DNA of 64,000 nt from Azospirillum oleiclasticum (GCF_013423485.1 NZ_JABFFR010000028.1:62001-126000); one strand, 5' to 3'. Positions 36,393 to 45,906 are shown, numbered from the stretch's first letter. Numbers and translations: made by a program. The notes: generated by a model from the letters alone, not told the origin.

Positions 36393-36411
36393 AGGGCGGC
36401 CCTACCGCCCT
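36393..36411. terminator. Hairpin after lepA (first of two related ones)
   Basis: A seven-base-pair stem AGGGCGG / CCGCCCT with a five-base loop, 68 bases after lepA. It is followed by TTCG. The same stem sequence recurs 36 bases downstream. Confidence 0.55.
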
Positions 36412-36428
36412 TCGACCCGCGTGTCCCG

Positions 36429-36448
36429 AGGGCGGCGCAGGCCGCCCT
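36429..36448. terminator. Second, related hairpin after lepA
   Basis: An eight-base-pair stem AGGGCGGC / GCCGCCCT with loop GCAG, followed by TCGTCGTTT. It repeats the stem of the hairpin at 36393-36411. The two could be a tandem terminator or a small dispersed palindromic repeat. Confidence 0.55.
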
Positions 36449-36501
36449 TCGTCGTTTCGGCGGCGCGCGGGACGGCGTACGAAACGACCGACGAGGGCAC
36501 C

Positions 36502-36741
36502 ATGGCATCCGAAAAGAGATCCGCCGACCGCAAGGATCTCGACACGATGACGCGCGACTTCCTCTCCAAAGGTGGCCAGATCGTCCGCTGCCCGCCAGGG
36601 CCATCGGAGAACGTCGTCACCAAGCACGGCTCCTTCCGCCGCCGCAACACCCAGAACCAGAATCAGAACCAGGCCAAGCCCGCCGAAACGGTTGCGGCGG
36701 CCCCGGTGGCCCCGGCCAAGCCCGACGGCGAGGCCGGCTGA
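36502..36741 (+). CDS. 79-aa hypothetical basic/Gln-rich protein
   Basis: Starts MASEKRSADRKDLDTMTRDF and contains LSKGGQIVRCPPGPSENV, which reads like a short conserved core, followed by an Asn/Gln tract (NTQNQNQNQ) and an Ala/Pro tail, probably disordered. The core with a single Cys and the pattern GGxIxxCPPG could be a small conserved family, but I do not recognise it. Located between lepA and the SH3-domain gene on the same strand. Confidence 0.6.
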   Translation: MASEKRSADRKDLDTMTRDFLSKGGQIVRCPPGPSENVVTKHGSFRRRNTQNQNQNQAKPAETVAAAPVAPAKPDGEAG

Positions 36742-36817
36742 GCCGACGCACCGCGGTGGACGCCGGACGGGACCGCGGGCAGAATGACGCCGCACCCCGT
36801 CCGGCGGAACCGATCCC

Positions 36818-37729
36818 ATGGCGCCCGTCCTGCGCTCCCTTCTCCTGTTCCTTGTCGCCGTCCTGGCGCTGGCCGGCCCGCATCCGGCCCAGGCGCAGAG
36901 CCCCGTCGCCACCGGTGCGCCGCTGACCGGCGAGGTGGTGTTGAACCGCGATGTCGAGGTGCGTGTCGGTCCGTCGGAGGACGCGCGCATCGTCATGACT
37001 CTTTCCAAGGGCAAGCCGCTCAACGCGCTGGGCACCCCGCGCGGCACGAACTGGACCCAGGTCGCGATCGGCGGCCAGCCCATCGGCTATGTGCCGTGGA
37101 CCGCGCTCGACCCCGTCTACATACCCCGCTTCCCCAATTACGGCGCCCCGTCCGCGGCGGGGCCGGCGCCCGGTGCCGCGGCGGCGGTCGCCGCCGTCGT
37201 GCCGCGCGCGGAGTGGGAAGCCGCCGCCGCCGGCGCCCCGCCGCAGAACGGCTACGTCGTCGCCACCCGCAACATCGGCGTCACGGAGTTCGTGGACGCC
37301 AAGAAGCGCCGCACCGTCACGTTGCGCCGCGGTCAGGTGATCAAGCTGGGTGAGGTGCAGAACGGCCGGGTCGACCTGCTGCTCCCCGGCCGGGAGCGGG
37401 TGGTCGCCGGCTTCGACGGGCTGCTCGGCGTGGCCGGCGCCTATCCGGTGCCGGGCCTGCCGCCGGTCGGCACCGCCCCGCTCTTCGCCGCCAAGCTCGG
37501 GGAGTTCGTCAGCTACGAGGAGGCGCTGCGGGCGTGGCAGGCCTTCGTCGCCGGCCCCGGCGCCCAGTGGCGCGACCGCCCGCCGGTGGTCTGGCCGGTC
37601 TTCCGCTCCGGCCACGCCTTCTTCCAGATGGGGGCCGGGCCCTTCCAGGGGGTGGAACTGGACCGCGTCTGCACCACGCTCGCCCAGCGCGGCCTCGACT
37701 GTACGCCGGTTGAATTGCAGACCTTCTGA
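36818..37729 (+). CDS. Secreted SH3-domain protein with SPOR-like C-terminus
   Basis: A 303-residue protein with a signal peptide (LLLFLVAVLALAGPHPAQA, cleaved near residue 26). A bacterial SH3-type domain follows at about 38-95 (VLNRDVEVRVGPSEDARIVM and the closing GYVPWTALDPV). After an Ala/Pro linker comes a second domain (about 145-200) and a C-terminal segment (about 235-303) whose pattern FFQMGAGPFQGVELDRVCTT and LAQRGLDCTPVELQTF resembles a SPOR fold. SH3 and SPOR folds usually bind cell-wall peptides or glycans, so a periplasmic wall-binding role is inferred. Confidence 0.75.
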   Translation: MAPVLRSLLLFLVAVLALAGPHPAQAQSPVATGAPLTGEVVLNRDVEVRVGPSEDARIVMTLSKGKPLNALGTPRGTNWTQVAIGGQPIGYVPWTALDPVYIPRFPNYGAPSAAGPAPGAAAAVAAVVPRAEWEAAAAGAPPQNGYVVATRNIGVTEFVDAKKRRTVTLRRGQVIKLGEVQNGRVDLLLPGRERVVAGFDGLLGVAGAYPVPGLPPVGTAPLFAAKLGEFVSYEEALRAWQAFVAGPGAQWRDRPPVVWPVFRSGHAFFQMGAGPFQGVELDRVCTTLAQRGLDCTPVELQTF

Positions 37730-37800
37730 CCGCGGCGGGTGGGAATTCACGGCAGAAACTGTTATCGTCCTCCAGGTATTGGGCCAGCTCGGGCGACGCC

Positions 37801-39390
37801 ATGAACCAATCGGACGACGATCTTGTCTTTCTCGACGACCGGGACGGGCAGAGCGAACGACCACAATCGCTCGTCAATCGCTGGAAGATGCTCATCGTCG
37901 ATGACGAGCCGGAGGTGCACTCCATCACCAAGCTGGTCCTCGCCGATTTCCAGTACAAAGGCCGCCCGGCCCAGTTCATCTCCGCCTATTCGGCGGCGGA
38001 GGCGCGCGGCGTGCTGGCGCGCGAGGACGACATCGCCATCATCCTGCTGGACGTGGTGATGGAGACCGACGACGCTGGCCTGCAACTCGTCCACCACATC
38101 CGCGAGGATCTGAAGAACCGCCATGTGCGCATCATCCTGCGCACCGGCCAGCCGGGGCAGGCGCCGGAACGGGCGGTGATCCTCGACTACGACATCAACG
38201 ACTACAAGGCCAAGACCCAGCTCACCGCCCAGCAGCTCTTCACCACCACGGTCGCCGCGTTGCGGTCCTACGAGGACATCATGGCGATCGAGACCAACCG
38301 GCGCGGGTTGGAGAAGATCATCGAGGCGTCCTCCTCGCTGTTCCAGGCGCGCTCGATGAAGCTGTTCGCGGCGGGCGTCCTGACGCAGCTTTCCGCACTG
38401 CTGGGCGTCGGCCCCGACGCCATCCTGTGCGTGCAGCGCGGGTCGGTGATGGGCCGCAACCACGACGGCATCTATGTGCTGGCGGGATCCGGCCGCTTCG
38501 AATCGCTGATCAACGAGCCGGCGGCCGAGCATGTGGACCAGGGCGTGCTCCAGGCGGTGCTGCAGTGCCTGGAACTGCGCCGGCACGTCTACGGCCCCGA
38601 CCACTGCACCCTCTACATCCGCACGCCCAACCACCGCGAGAACGTCGTCTACCTGCGCTCCGACCGGCCGCTGTCGGACCTGGACCGCAGCCTGATCGAG
38701 CTGTTCTGCGGCAAGATCTCCGTCGGTTTCGACAACCTCTCCCGCTTCGAGCAGGCGCGTCGGGCGCAGGAGGCCACGCTGGTGCTGCTGAGCGGCATGG
38801 CCGAGCGTGACCGGGCGGCGGCAACCGCGGACAGCCTGCGCGTCGCCGCCGTGGCGGAGCGGATCGCCCGCGCGCTGCAGGCGGCGGGGAAGGTGCCGGA
38901 TAGCGCGGACGAGCCGCTGGCCGAGACCATCGGCTTCGCCGCCGTGCTGCACGATGTCGGCAACACCACGCTCGACCCGGCGCTGCTGTCCAAGGCCATG
39001 GCCTTGGACCCCGGCGAGCGCGTGGCGATGCAGGCGCACACGCTGGCGGGGCAGACCCTGCTCGGCCGCGCCGCCGCCCTGGCCGACAACCGCGGCTTCC
39101 TGCATCTCGCGGCGGAGGTCGCGCGCTCCCATCACGAGCGCTGGGACGGCAGCGGCTATCCCGACGGGCTGGCGGGGGAGGCGATCCCGCTGGCCGCGCG
39201 CATCGTGGCGGTGGCCGACGTCTACGACGCCATGACCAGCCCCCGCCCCTGGCGCCCCGCCCACCCGACGGCCGACGCCGTGGCCGCCATCCGCGCCGGC
39301 GCCGGCACGCAGTTCGACCCTGAGGTGGTGGCGGCCTTCCTGAGCGTGGCGGACGAGTTGGAGACCGGGGCGCTCGACGGCCAGCCCTGA
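37801..39390 (+). CDS. Response regulator: REC-DUF3369-HD-GYP c-di-GMP phosphodiesterase
   Basis: A 529-residue protein predicted to degrade cyclic di-GMP. The receiver (about 28-150) has VDDE and acceptor Asp84 in LLDVVMETDD; DUF3369 spans about 165-330. The HD-GYP domain (about 350-510) keeps the metal-binding HD pair (His384-Asp385 in VLHDVGNTTLD), HHERWDGSGYPDGL with GYP at 452-454, and IVAVADVYDAMTS. The first half is very similar to the diguanylate cyclase at 3719-5263 (shared runs include LLDVVMETDDAGL and RIILRTGQPGQAPE), so the two arose by duplication with swapped outputs. The stop is 7 bp from the convergent PBP gene. Confidence 0.94.
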   Translation: MNQSDDDLVFLDDRDGQSERPQSLVNRWKMLIVDDEPEVHSITKLVLADFQYKGRPAQFISAYSAAEARGVLAREDDIAIILLDVVMETDDAGLQLVHHIREDLKNRHVRIILRTGQPGQAPERAVILDYDINDYKAKTQLTAQQLFTTTVAALRSYEDIMAIETNRRGLEKIIEASSSLFQARSMKLFAAGVLTQLSALLGVGPDAILCVQRGSVMGRNHDGIYVLAGSGRFESLINEPAAEHVDQGVLQAVLQCLELRRHVYGPDHCTLYIRTPNHRENVVYLRSDRPLSDLDRSLIELFCGKISVGFDNLSRFEQARRAQEATLVLLSGMAERDRAAATADSLRVAAVAERIARALQAAGKVPDSADEPLAETIGFAAVLHDVGNTTLDPALLSKAMALDPGERVAMQAHTLAGQTLLGRAAALADNRGFLHLAAEVARSHHERWDGSGYPDGLAGEAIPLAARIVAVADVYDAMTSPRPWRPAHPTADAVAAIRAGAGTQFDPEVVAAFLSVADELETGALDGQP

Positions 39391-39397
39391 CCGCCCC

Positions 39398-41473
39398 TTA
39401 CCGCGGGTTGTCGTTCGACCAGTCGTATTCGACGCGCGGCGTCTTTCCGGTGATCTGCTCGATCAGCCCGCCGATGCCGCTGTCGGTGCGGCGGGGTGCC
39501 GGCCGTGCCGCGGCGGCGACCGGCGGCAGGAGCCCGACGCCGTCCAGACCCGGCAGCGGGCGGACCGGTCGGCCGGCGTGCGCGTCGCTCATGAAGGCGT
39601 GCCAGAGCTTGGCCGGCAGGCTGCCGCCGGTGATCTTCTTCATCTCGGCGTTGTTGTCGTTGCCCAGCCAGACGCCGGCCACGAGGTCGGCGGTGAAGCC
39701 GACGAACCATGCGTCGTGATAATCCTGCGTCGTCCCGGTCTTGCCGGCCGCCGGGCGGTCGAGCTTCGCCGACTTGCCGGTGCCGTAGTCCAGCACCCCC
39801 GTCATCATGCGGGTGAGCTGGGCGACGTTGGCGGGGTTGGCGACCGGACCGCCGCCGCTGGGGCGCCGGCTGTAGAGCACGGCGCCGCTGCGGTCGCGGA
39901 TCTCCAGGATCGCGTAGGGCCAGTTGGGCACGCCGCGGTTGGCGATGCCGGCATAGGCGCGGGTCAGCTCCAGCAGCGTCACCTCGCTGGTGCCGAGCGC
40001 CAGCGACAGGTCCTTGGTGAGGGGCGAGCCGATGCCGAGGCCGCCGGCGGTGCGGCGCACCCGCTCCGTGCCGATGCGGTCGATGATGCGGACGGTGGCG
40101 GTGTTGGAGGAGTGGGCGAGCGCCTGCGCCATGGTGATGGAGCCACGGTACTTGCCGTCGTAGTTGCCGGGGCTCCAGTCGGCGATGCGGACGGGGGAGT
40201 CCTCGACCATCTGGTCCATGGTCCAGCCGGCTTCCAGCGCCGCCAGATAGACGAAGGGCTTGAAGGCCGATCCCGGCTGGCGCATCGCCTGGGTGGCGCG
40301 GTTGTACTCGCTGGCGTCGTAGTCGCGACCGCCGACCAGCGCGCGCACCGCACCGTCCGCCGTCATCGCCACCAGCGCCGCCTGCCCCACATTGGCCTGG
40401 GCGCCGGGGCCGCTCAGCATCTCCCGCACCCGCTCCTCCGCCGCGTGCTGGAGCGACAGGTCGAGTGTGGTCCGGACGACGACGTCGCCATGGTCGCGGC
40501 CGATGAAGCCGGCCACCAGCTCGGTCACCCAGTCGGCGAAGTAGCGGCCATCGCCGCCCGGCGCGCGGCGAGGGGAGGGCGGGGCGTTCAGCGCGGCCTG
40601 CCTCTGCTCGGGGTAGATGAAGCCGGCATCCTCCATCGCCGCCAGCACCACCTTGCCGCGCTCCAGCGCCTCGTCGGGGTTGGAGCTGGGGGAGTAGCGC
40701 GACGGGGCCTTGAGCAGCCCGGCGAGGATGGCCGCCTCGCGCAGGGTCACCTCGGTGGCGGGCTTGCCGAAATAGGTGCGGGCGGCGGCGTCCATGCCGT
40801 AGGTGCCGGCGCCGAGATAGACGCGGTTCAGATAGGCGGTGAGGATCTCGTCCTTGGTGAAGCGGTGCTCCAGCCACAGCGCCAGCATCGCCTCCTGGAT
40901 CTTGCGCTTCAGCGAGCGTTCCGGCGTCAGGAACAGGTTCTTGGCGAGCTGCTGGGTGATGGTGGAGCCGCCCTGCACCGTGCGGCCCGACCGCCAGTTG
41001 GTGTAGAAGGCGCGCGCCAGTCCGATCGGGTCGATGCCGAAATGGTAGCGGAAGCGCCGGTCCTCGATGGCGAGCACCGCGTTGACCAGATGCTCCGGCA
41101 TCTCCGCGGTGCGGACCACGGTACCGTGCAGGTCGCCGAAGCGCGCGAATTCCGACCCGTCGGCGGCCTGCACCACGATGGACGCGCGCCGCTCCGCCTG
41201 CGCCACCTTGGACACGTCGGGCAGGTCGTAAGCGAACCAGGCCAGCGCCGCGGCCACGACCATGCCGCCCCAGATGCCGGCGACCAGCAACCAGGACAGC
41301 GCGGTTCGCAGGAAGGGCCGCCCGCCGCCGGAGGGACGGTGCCGGCGTTCGGGCCGGCGTGGCGGCGGCTTCCTCGGCCCGTTGGGGCGCGGGCTGCGGC
41401 CGCGCCGGGGGGGTGCGTCGTCCTCCCGCTCGGTCCCGACGGGGCGGGGGCCCGGGAACAACTCGGACGTCAC
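39398..41473 (-). CDS. Penicillin-binding protein 1A family, bifunctional
   Basis: A 691-residue class A PBP: glycosyltransferase and transpeptidase of peptidoglycan synthesis, inner membrane with a large periplasmic part. A basic, Pro-rich cytoplasmic tail (1-50) and one transmembrane helix (about 55-80) precede the GT51 domain (AIEDRRFRYHFGIDPIGLAR, GGSTITQQLAKNLFL, YLNRVYLGAGTYG). The transpeptidase has PGSAFKPF (catalytic Ser), SSN and KTGTTQDYHDAWFVG. Its length and motifs fit PBP1A/PBP1C-like enzymes. The start ATG at 41473 is the first good one. Confidence 0.95.
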   Translation of the reverse strand: MTSELFPGPRPVGTEREDDAPPRRGRSPRPNGPRKPPPRRPERRHRPSGGGRPFLRTALSWLLVAGIWGGMVVAAALAWFAYDLPDVSKVAQAERRASIVVQAADGSEFARFGDLHGTVVRTAEMPEHLVNAVLAIEDRRFRYHFGIDPIGLARAFYTNWRSGRTVQGGSTITQQLAKNLFLTPERSLKRKIQEAMLALWLEHRFTKDEILTAYLNRVYLGAGTYGMDAAARTYFGKPATEVTLREAAILAGLLKAPSRYSPSSNPDEALERGKVVLAAMEDAGFIYPEQRQAALNAPPSPRRAPGGDGRYFADWVTELVAGFIGRDHGDVVVRTTLDLSLQHAAEERVREMLSGPGAQANVGQAALVAMTADGAVRALVGGRDYDASEYNRATQAMRQPGSAFKPFVYLAALEAGWTMDQMVEDSPVRIADWSPGNYDGKYRGSITMAQALAHSSNTATVRIIDRIGTERVRRTAGGLGIGSPLTKDLSLALGTSEVTLLELTRAYAGIANRGVPNWPYAILEIRDRSGAVLYSRRPSGGGPVANPANVAQLTRMMTGVLDYGTGKSAKLDRPAAGKTGTTQDYHDAWFVGFTADLVAGVWLGNDNNAEMKKITGGSLPAKLWHAFMSDAHAGRPVRPLPGLDGVGLLPPVAAAARPAPRRTDSGIGGLIEQITGKTPRVEYDWSNDNPR

Positions 41474-41565
41474 GGGTGAGCACCGCCTTCTGGTTCGCCG
41501 GCCGGGCGCATTCCCGGCTTACGCTTTCGATATAAGGCAGGCCCGCGGGGCGCGGAAGGCCGGCC

Positions 41566-42462
41566 TCAGGCGGTCCCCGATTTGTTCCGCGGGCGTTGCG
41601 GATGGGCGACTCCACCCGCGCATCCATCGTGGGCCCGGGTGATCGCGTTGATCAGGATCGCCGCGGTGGCCGCCACATTCAGCGACTGGATGCGCCCGGA
41701 ACCGGGAATGGTCAGCAACTCCGCGCAGGCGGCGGCGGTGGCGGCGGGGACCCCCTCCTCCTCGTTGCCGAGCACCAGGGCGACCGGCTTGCCGCCGCCG
41801 GTCAGCCGGCCGGGATCGATGGTCGGTCGGCCGGGCTCCAGCGTGGTCGCGACCGTGCGGAAGCCGGCGGGGGCGAGGCCGCGCAGCGCCGCCGGCAGGT
41901 CGGGGGCGACCGCGATGTCCAGCCATTCGAACCCGCCCTCCGCCACGCGGTAGGCGGCCTCCGACGGCAGCGCCTGACCGGGATGGCCGGACAGCAGCAG
42001 ACGCGGCAATCCGAAGAAGGCGGCGGTGCGGGCGATGGCGCCGAGATTGTGGGGGTTGCCGACACCGTCCAGCACCAGCAGCGGCCGTCCTTCCCGAGCC
42101 CAGCCGGCGGCGAGCACCGGGTCGAAGCGCGGCAGGGGCCGCGGCGGCATCAGCGCCACCACGCCGCCATGCAGCACGGTGCCGGCGACGCGGGCCAGTT
42201 CGTCGGCGTCCACCATGCGGAACGGGCGGCGTGCGGCGGCCAGCCGCTCGGTGAAGGGGGCGACCGCCGCTTTCAGCCCCGGCTCGTAGAACAGCCGCTC
42301 GACCCGGCCCGGTTCGTGCTCGAACAGGGCCGACACCGCGGCCAGCCCGGCCACGCGGAACAGGCGCTCGCGCGCCGGGCGGGCCGGCGGCGGGGCGGCG
42401 GGGCGGCCGCGCGGCGCATCGGCCGGGCGCCGCGGGCGGAGGAAGCGGGCCGGCGGTGCCAT
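41566..42462 (-). CDS. SpoU/TrmH-family RNA 2'-O-methyltransferase
   Basis: A 298-residue protein. The C-terminal domain (about 130-285) holds the three SPOUT motifs of 2'-O-ribose methyltransferases: VGNPHNLGAIARTAAFFG (motif 1, with Asn and Arg), ALVLGNEEEGVP (motif 2) and IPGSGRIQSLNVAATAAI (motif 3). The N-terminal part (about 30-115) is a substrate-binding domain with a basic, Pro-rich leader. It could modify 23S rRNA or tRNA; the exact target is not visible. It lies on the minus strand 92 bp from the PBP gene. Confidence 0.92.
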   Translation of the reverse strand: MAPPARFLRPRRPADAPRGRPAAPPPARPARERLFRVAGLAAVSALFEHEPGRVERLFYEPGLKAAVAPFTERLAAARRPFRMVDADELARVAGTVLHGGVVALMPPRPLPRFDPVLAAGWAREGRPLLVLDGVGNPHNLGAIARTAAFFGLPRLLLSGHPGQALPSEAAYRVAEGGFEWLDIAVAPDLPAALRGLAPAGFRTVATTLEPGRPTIDPGRLTGGGKPVALVLGNEEEGVPAATAAACAELLTIPGSGRIQSLNVAATAAILINAITRAHDGCAGGVAHPQRPRNKSGTA

Positions 42463-42545
42463 GGCGTGCCTTCGGGTTCCGGGACGGGGCGTGCATCATG
42501 GCGCAAGCCCCGCCCGCCCTCAAGGCGGGCCCTCGGTGCGAAGCC

Positions 42546-43526
42546 TCACCGCCGCGGGCCGCCCCGCGCCATGCCGGTCCAGGCCGCGGCGGCGGCGACC
42601 GTCAGGCCGGCGACCATGGCCGGCGCGATCCAGCCGGGCAGCGGCGTCTTGAAGCCGCCATGCACCCCTTGCCCCGCCTCGACCGGCCGGAACAGGTTGC
42701 CGTCGGTGGTGGAACCCGGCGGTGCGTTGCGGAAATGGCGGTGGAAGCTGCGACCGGCGATGCTCTCCATCAGGCCGGGGGCGATGGCGTGGCCAAGCCG
42801 GGCCAGACGCGTCTCCACCCCGACGATGGCGCGCGGGCGCGGGTTGATGGCGACGTCCACCATGACAGCCGCCACCTCCTCCGGGTCGTGCATGAAGGGG
42901 CTGCCGGCGTCCAGTTCGCGGCCGGTGTGGTTGGCCCCGTGGCTGAGGCCGGGGCTGTCCACGAAGGACGGGTAGACACCGGACACGGCGATCCCCGGCT
43001 CCTCCACCAGCTCCGCCCGCAGGCTCTCCAGCAGCCCGTTCAGCCCGGCCTTGGCGGCGGCGTAGGAGGCGGCGAAGGGCGTCGGCGTCCAGGCGCCGAT
43101 GGAGACGTTGGCGATGAACACCCCGCGCCCGTTCCGGCGGAACACCGACAGCGCGGCGTGGGCACCGTAGACATGGCCCAGCAGGTCGATCTCGATGGTG
43201 CGGCGGTGGGCCTCCACCGGCGTCTCGTCGAAGCGCCCGACGGCGCCGGTGCCGGCGTTGGCGATCCACACGTCGATGGTGCCGAAGCTCGCCACCGCCC
43301 GGTCGGCGAGCGCCTTGACGGCGGCGGGATCCGTGACATCGGTGGGCACGACGATGGCGTCCGCACCCGCGGCCCGGCATTCCTCCGCCACCTCCTCCAA
43401 GGCACCTTCGCGCCGCGCCGCCAGCACGAGCCGGGCGCCCTCCCGCGCGAAAGCGAGCGCCGCCGCGCGCCCGATGCCGCTCGACGCCCCGGCGATCACC
43501 ACCACGGCCTGCTGAAGCCTGTCCAT
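42546..43526 (-). CDS. Short-chain dehydrogenase/reductase with C-terminal membrane helix
   Basis: A 326-residue NAD(P)-dependent oxidoreductase. The cofactor site GASSGIGRAAALAFAREGAR, the NAG motif in WIANAGTG and the catalytic Tyr-x3-Lys in ASYAAAKAGLNG are present. An extra about 70 residues at the C-terminus (beyond the SDR core) include a hydrophobic helix (WIAPAMVAGLTVAAAAAW) that would anchor the enzyme to the membrane. The ATG at 43526 begins directly with the Rossmann strand; the longer frame to 43634 adds non-conserved sequence. Substrate unknown. Confidence 0.9.
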   Translation of the reverse strand: MDRLQQAVVVIAGASSGIGRAAALAFAREGARLVLAARREGALEEVAEECRAAGADAIVVPTDVTDPAAVKALADRAVASFGTIDVWIANAGTGAVGRFDETPVEAHRRTIEIDLLGHVYGAHAALSVFRRNGRGVFIANVSIGAWTPTPFAASYAAAKAGLNGLLESLRAELVEEPGIAVSGVYPSFVDSPGLSHGANHTGRELDAGSPFMHDPEEVAAVMVDVAINPRPRAIVGVETRLARLGHAIAPGLMESIAGRSFHRHFRNAPPGSTTDGNLFRPVEAGQGVHGGFKTPLPGWIAPAMVAGLTVAAAAAWTGMARGGPRR

Positions 43527-43649
43527 TCCCGTCTCCGTCCTGGTTCTCCGTCGGGAACAGGTGCCGGGCCTTTCCATTCCCGGCGGCGGTTGACCGCAAG
43601 CCTGGGCTGTGCGTTCATCGCTCGGCCTACGCACAAAGAGGTAAGCCCG

Positions 43650-45857
43650 ATGTTCCGGAGATCATTGTTGTTCGCGCTGGCTCTGCTGTGCGCCGCTGTG
43701 CCCGCCCTGCCGTCCGACGCGGCGCAGCCGGAGCCCCGGCGTCCGCGAATCGGGCTTGTCCTCAGCGGTGGCGGCGCGCTCGGCGCCACCCACATCGGCG
43801 TGCTGAAGGTGCTGGAGGAGATGCGGGTTCCGGTGGACATCATCACCGGCACCAGCATGGGCTCCATCGTCGGCGGTCTCTACGCGCTGGGCCTGAACGC
43901 GCAGGAGCTGCACTCCCTGGTCGGCAGCATCGACTGGGCGGGTGCCTTCAACGACCGTCCGCCGCGCAGCGACCGCAGCTTCCGCAGCAAGCAGGAGGAT
44001 TACGGCTTCCTGCTCGACCTCAAGGTCGGCATCAAGGACGGCAGCCTCCAACTCCCGCCCGGCCTGATCCAGGGGCAGAAGCTGACCTTGATGCTGCGCG
44101 CGCTGACGCTGCGCGCCCGCGACATCACCAATTTCGACGATCTGCCCATCCGCTACCGCGCCGTCGCCGCCGATCTGGAGACGGGGCGTGCGGTGGTGAT
44201 CGACCGCGGCAACCTCGCCACCGCCATGCGCGCCAGCATGTCGGTGCCCGGCGTCTTCCCGCCGGTGGAGGTGAACGGGCGCATGCTGGTGGATGGCGGC
44301 GTCGCCAACAACCTGCCGGTGGACGTGGCCCGCGCGCTGGGGGCCGAGGTGCTGATCGTGGTGGACATCCCCACCATCTTGAAGAAGCGCGAGGAGCTGA
44401 CCTCCACCGTCGGGGTGGTCGGCCAGATGCTCAGCGTGCTGATCCAGCAGAACTCCCTGCCGCAGCTTGCCAGCCTGGGGCCGAGGGACATCCTGATCCA
44501 GCCGGATCTGGGCCGCATGTCGTCGGGCGATTTCGGCCGCATCATGGAAACGGTGGCGCCGGGTGAGGCGGCGGCCCGCAAGGTCACCGACAAGCTGCGG
44601 GCGCTGGCGCTCGACCCCGCCGCCTATGTGGCGGTCAGGGACGCCAAGGGGCGCGAGACGGTGGAAAGCCCGGTCATCGACTTCATCGAGATCGACAACC
44701 GCACCAAGCTGGCCGACGGCCGCATCCGCAACATGATCCGCCAGAAGGTGGGCGAGCCGCTGGACGTGGAGCAGGTGGAGAAGGACTTCACCCGCCTCTA
44801 CGGCCTCGGCGACTTCGAACAGGTCGACTACGCGCTGGTCAAGCGCGGCGACAAGACCGGCATGAAGGTGACGGCGACGGAGAAGGCCTGGGCCAAGGAT
44901 TACCTGCGCGCCGGTCTGGCGCTGGAGCATGACCTGTCCGGCGATGGCCAGTACTCCATCGGCGCGGGCTTCACCCTGACCGCCCTCAACAGCCTCGGGG
45001 CGGAGTGGCGCAACGAACTGGCCTTCGGGTCGCAGCAGCGGTTGTTCAGCGAGTTCTACCAGCCCCTGCAGCCGGAGCCGGGCTTCTTCTTCGCCCCGCA
45101 GGTGGAATACGGCCGCAACACCATAACGTCGCAAACCGGGCCCAGCACCGACACCGAATATCAGGTGACCATCTACGACGCCAAATTCTTCGTCGGACGC
45201 GAACTCGGCAGCTACGGCGAGGTGCGGCTGGGCTACCGGATCGGTTACGGCGACCTCGACCGCAAGACGGCCGGCGGCCCGAACGGCTTCGATTTCGGCA
45301 TCGGACAGGCGATCGGCAGCCTCACCATCGACACGCTGGACGATGTGGGCTTCCCCACCGAAGGCTTCATGGGGAACATCACCGTCGCCATGTCCGACGA
45401 GGCCATCGGCGCCGACGACAACTACACCCGCTTTTCGGCCAGCATCAACCAGGCCGTCAGCTTCGGCCAGAACACCTTCATCGCCGGCGTCCAGGGCGGC
45501 ACCGCGCTCAGCGGCGATCTGCCGCTCTACGACACATTGACCGCGGGCGGGCCGTTCCGGCTGTCCGGCTACCCGCGCGGCAGCCTGGCCTCCCAGAACC
45601 AGATCATGGGCCGGCTGATCTACATGCGGGCGCTGAGCGAGCGGTCGCCGCTGGCCTTCGACCTGCCGCTCTATCTCGGCGCGTCCTTCGAGGCGGCGGC
45701 GGTGGACGATCCGTCCGACGGCACGCTGGGGCGCATGGCCTATGGCGGCAGCCTGTTCGGCGGTGCAGACACGCCGCTGGGGCCGCTCTACGTCGGCTAT
45801 GGCCGCAGCGACGGCGGTCGGCAGGCGGCCTACATCCTGTTCGGTAAACTTTTTTGA
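43650..45857 (+). CDS. Patatin-like phospholipase of type Vd secretion (PlpD-like)
   Basis: A 735-residue single-polypeptide secreted lipase. Signal peptide at 1-25 (LLFALALLCAAVPALPSDA). Patatin domain at about 32-320: oxyanion hole SGGGALGATHIG, catalytic Ser69 in GTSMGSIVGG, catalytic Asp215 in LVDGGVANN. A POTRA-like segment follows (about 345-410; IRQKVGEPLDVEQVEKDFTR), then a 16-stranded-barrel region to the end (YVGYGRSDGGRQAAYILFGK, terminal Phe). This is the FplA/PlpD layout in which the barrel exports or displays the lipase. The ATG at 43650 has AAGAGG upstream. Confidence 0.94.
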   Translation: MFRRSLLFALALLCAAVPALPSDAAQPEPRRPRIGLVLSGGGALGATHIGVLKVLEEMRVPVDIITGTSMGSIVGGLYALGLNAQELHSLVGSIDWAGAFNDRPPRSDRSFRSKQEDYGFLLDLKVGIKDGSLQLPPGLIQGQKLTLMLRALTLRARDITNFDDLPIRYRAVAADLETGRAVVIDRGNLATAMRASMSVPGVFPPVEVNGRMLVDGGVANNLPVDVARALGAEVLIVVDIPTILKKREELTSTVGVVGQMLSVLIQQNSLPQLASLGPRDILIQPDLGRMSSGDFGRIMETVAPGEAAARKVTDKLRALALDPAAYVAVRDAKGRETVESPVIDFIEIDNRTKLADGRIRNMIRQKVGEPLDVEQVEKDFTRLYGLGDFEQVDYALVKRGDKTGMKVTATEKAWAKDYLRAGLALEHDLSGDGQYSIGAGFTLTALNSLGAEWRNELAFGSQQRLFSEFYQPLQPEPGFFFAPQVEYGRNTITSQTGPSTDTEYQVTIYDAKFFVGRELGSYGEVRLGYRIGYGDLDRKTAGGPNGFDFGIGQAIGSLTIDTLDDVGFPTEGFMGNITVAMSDEAIGADDNYTRFSASINQAVSFGQNTFIAGVQGGTALSGDLPLYDTLTAGGPFRLSGYPRGSLASQNQIMGRLIYMRALSERSPLAFDLPLYLGASFEAAAVDDPSDGTLGRMAYGGSLFGGADTPLGPLYVGYGRSDGGRQAAYILFGKLF

Positions 45858-45876
45858 GCGTGCCGCGTTTTTCCCC

Positions 45877-45906
45877 TTGCCAAGGTGGCCGGGGGAGGGA
45901 TACAAG
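45877..45906 (+). promoter_or_regulatory. Putative sigma-70 promoter of tRNA-Asp/tRNA-Gly
   Basis: TTGCCA (45877-45882) and TACAAG (45901-45906) are 18 bases apart, and the predicted start (about 45913) is 8 bases before the tRNA. Five of six and four of six matches to the consensus boxes. Confidence 0.5.
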
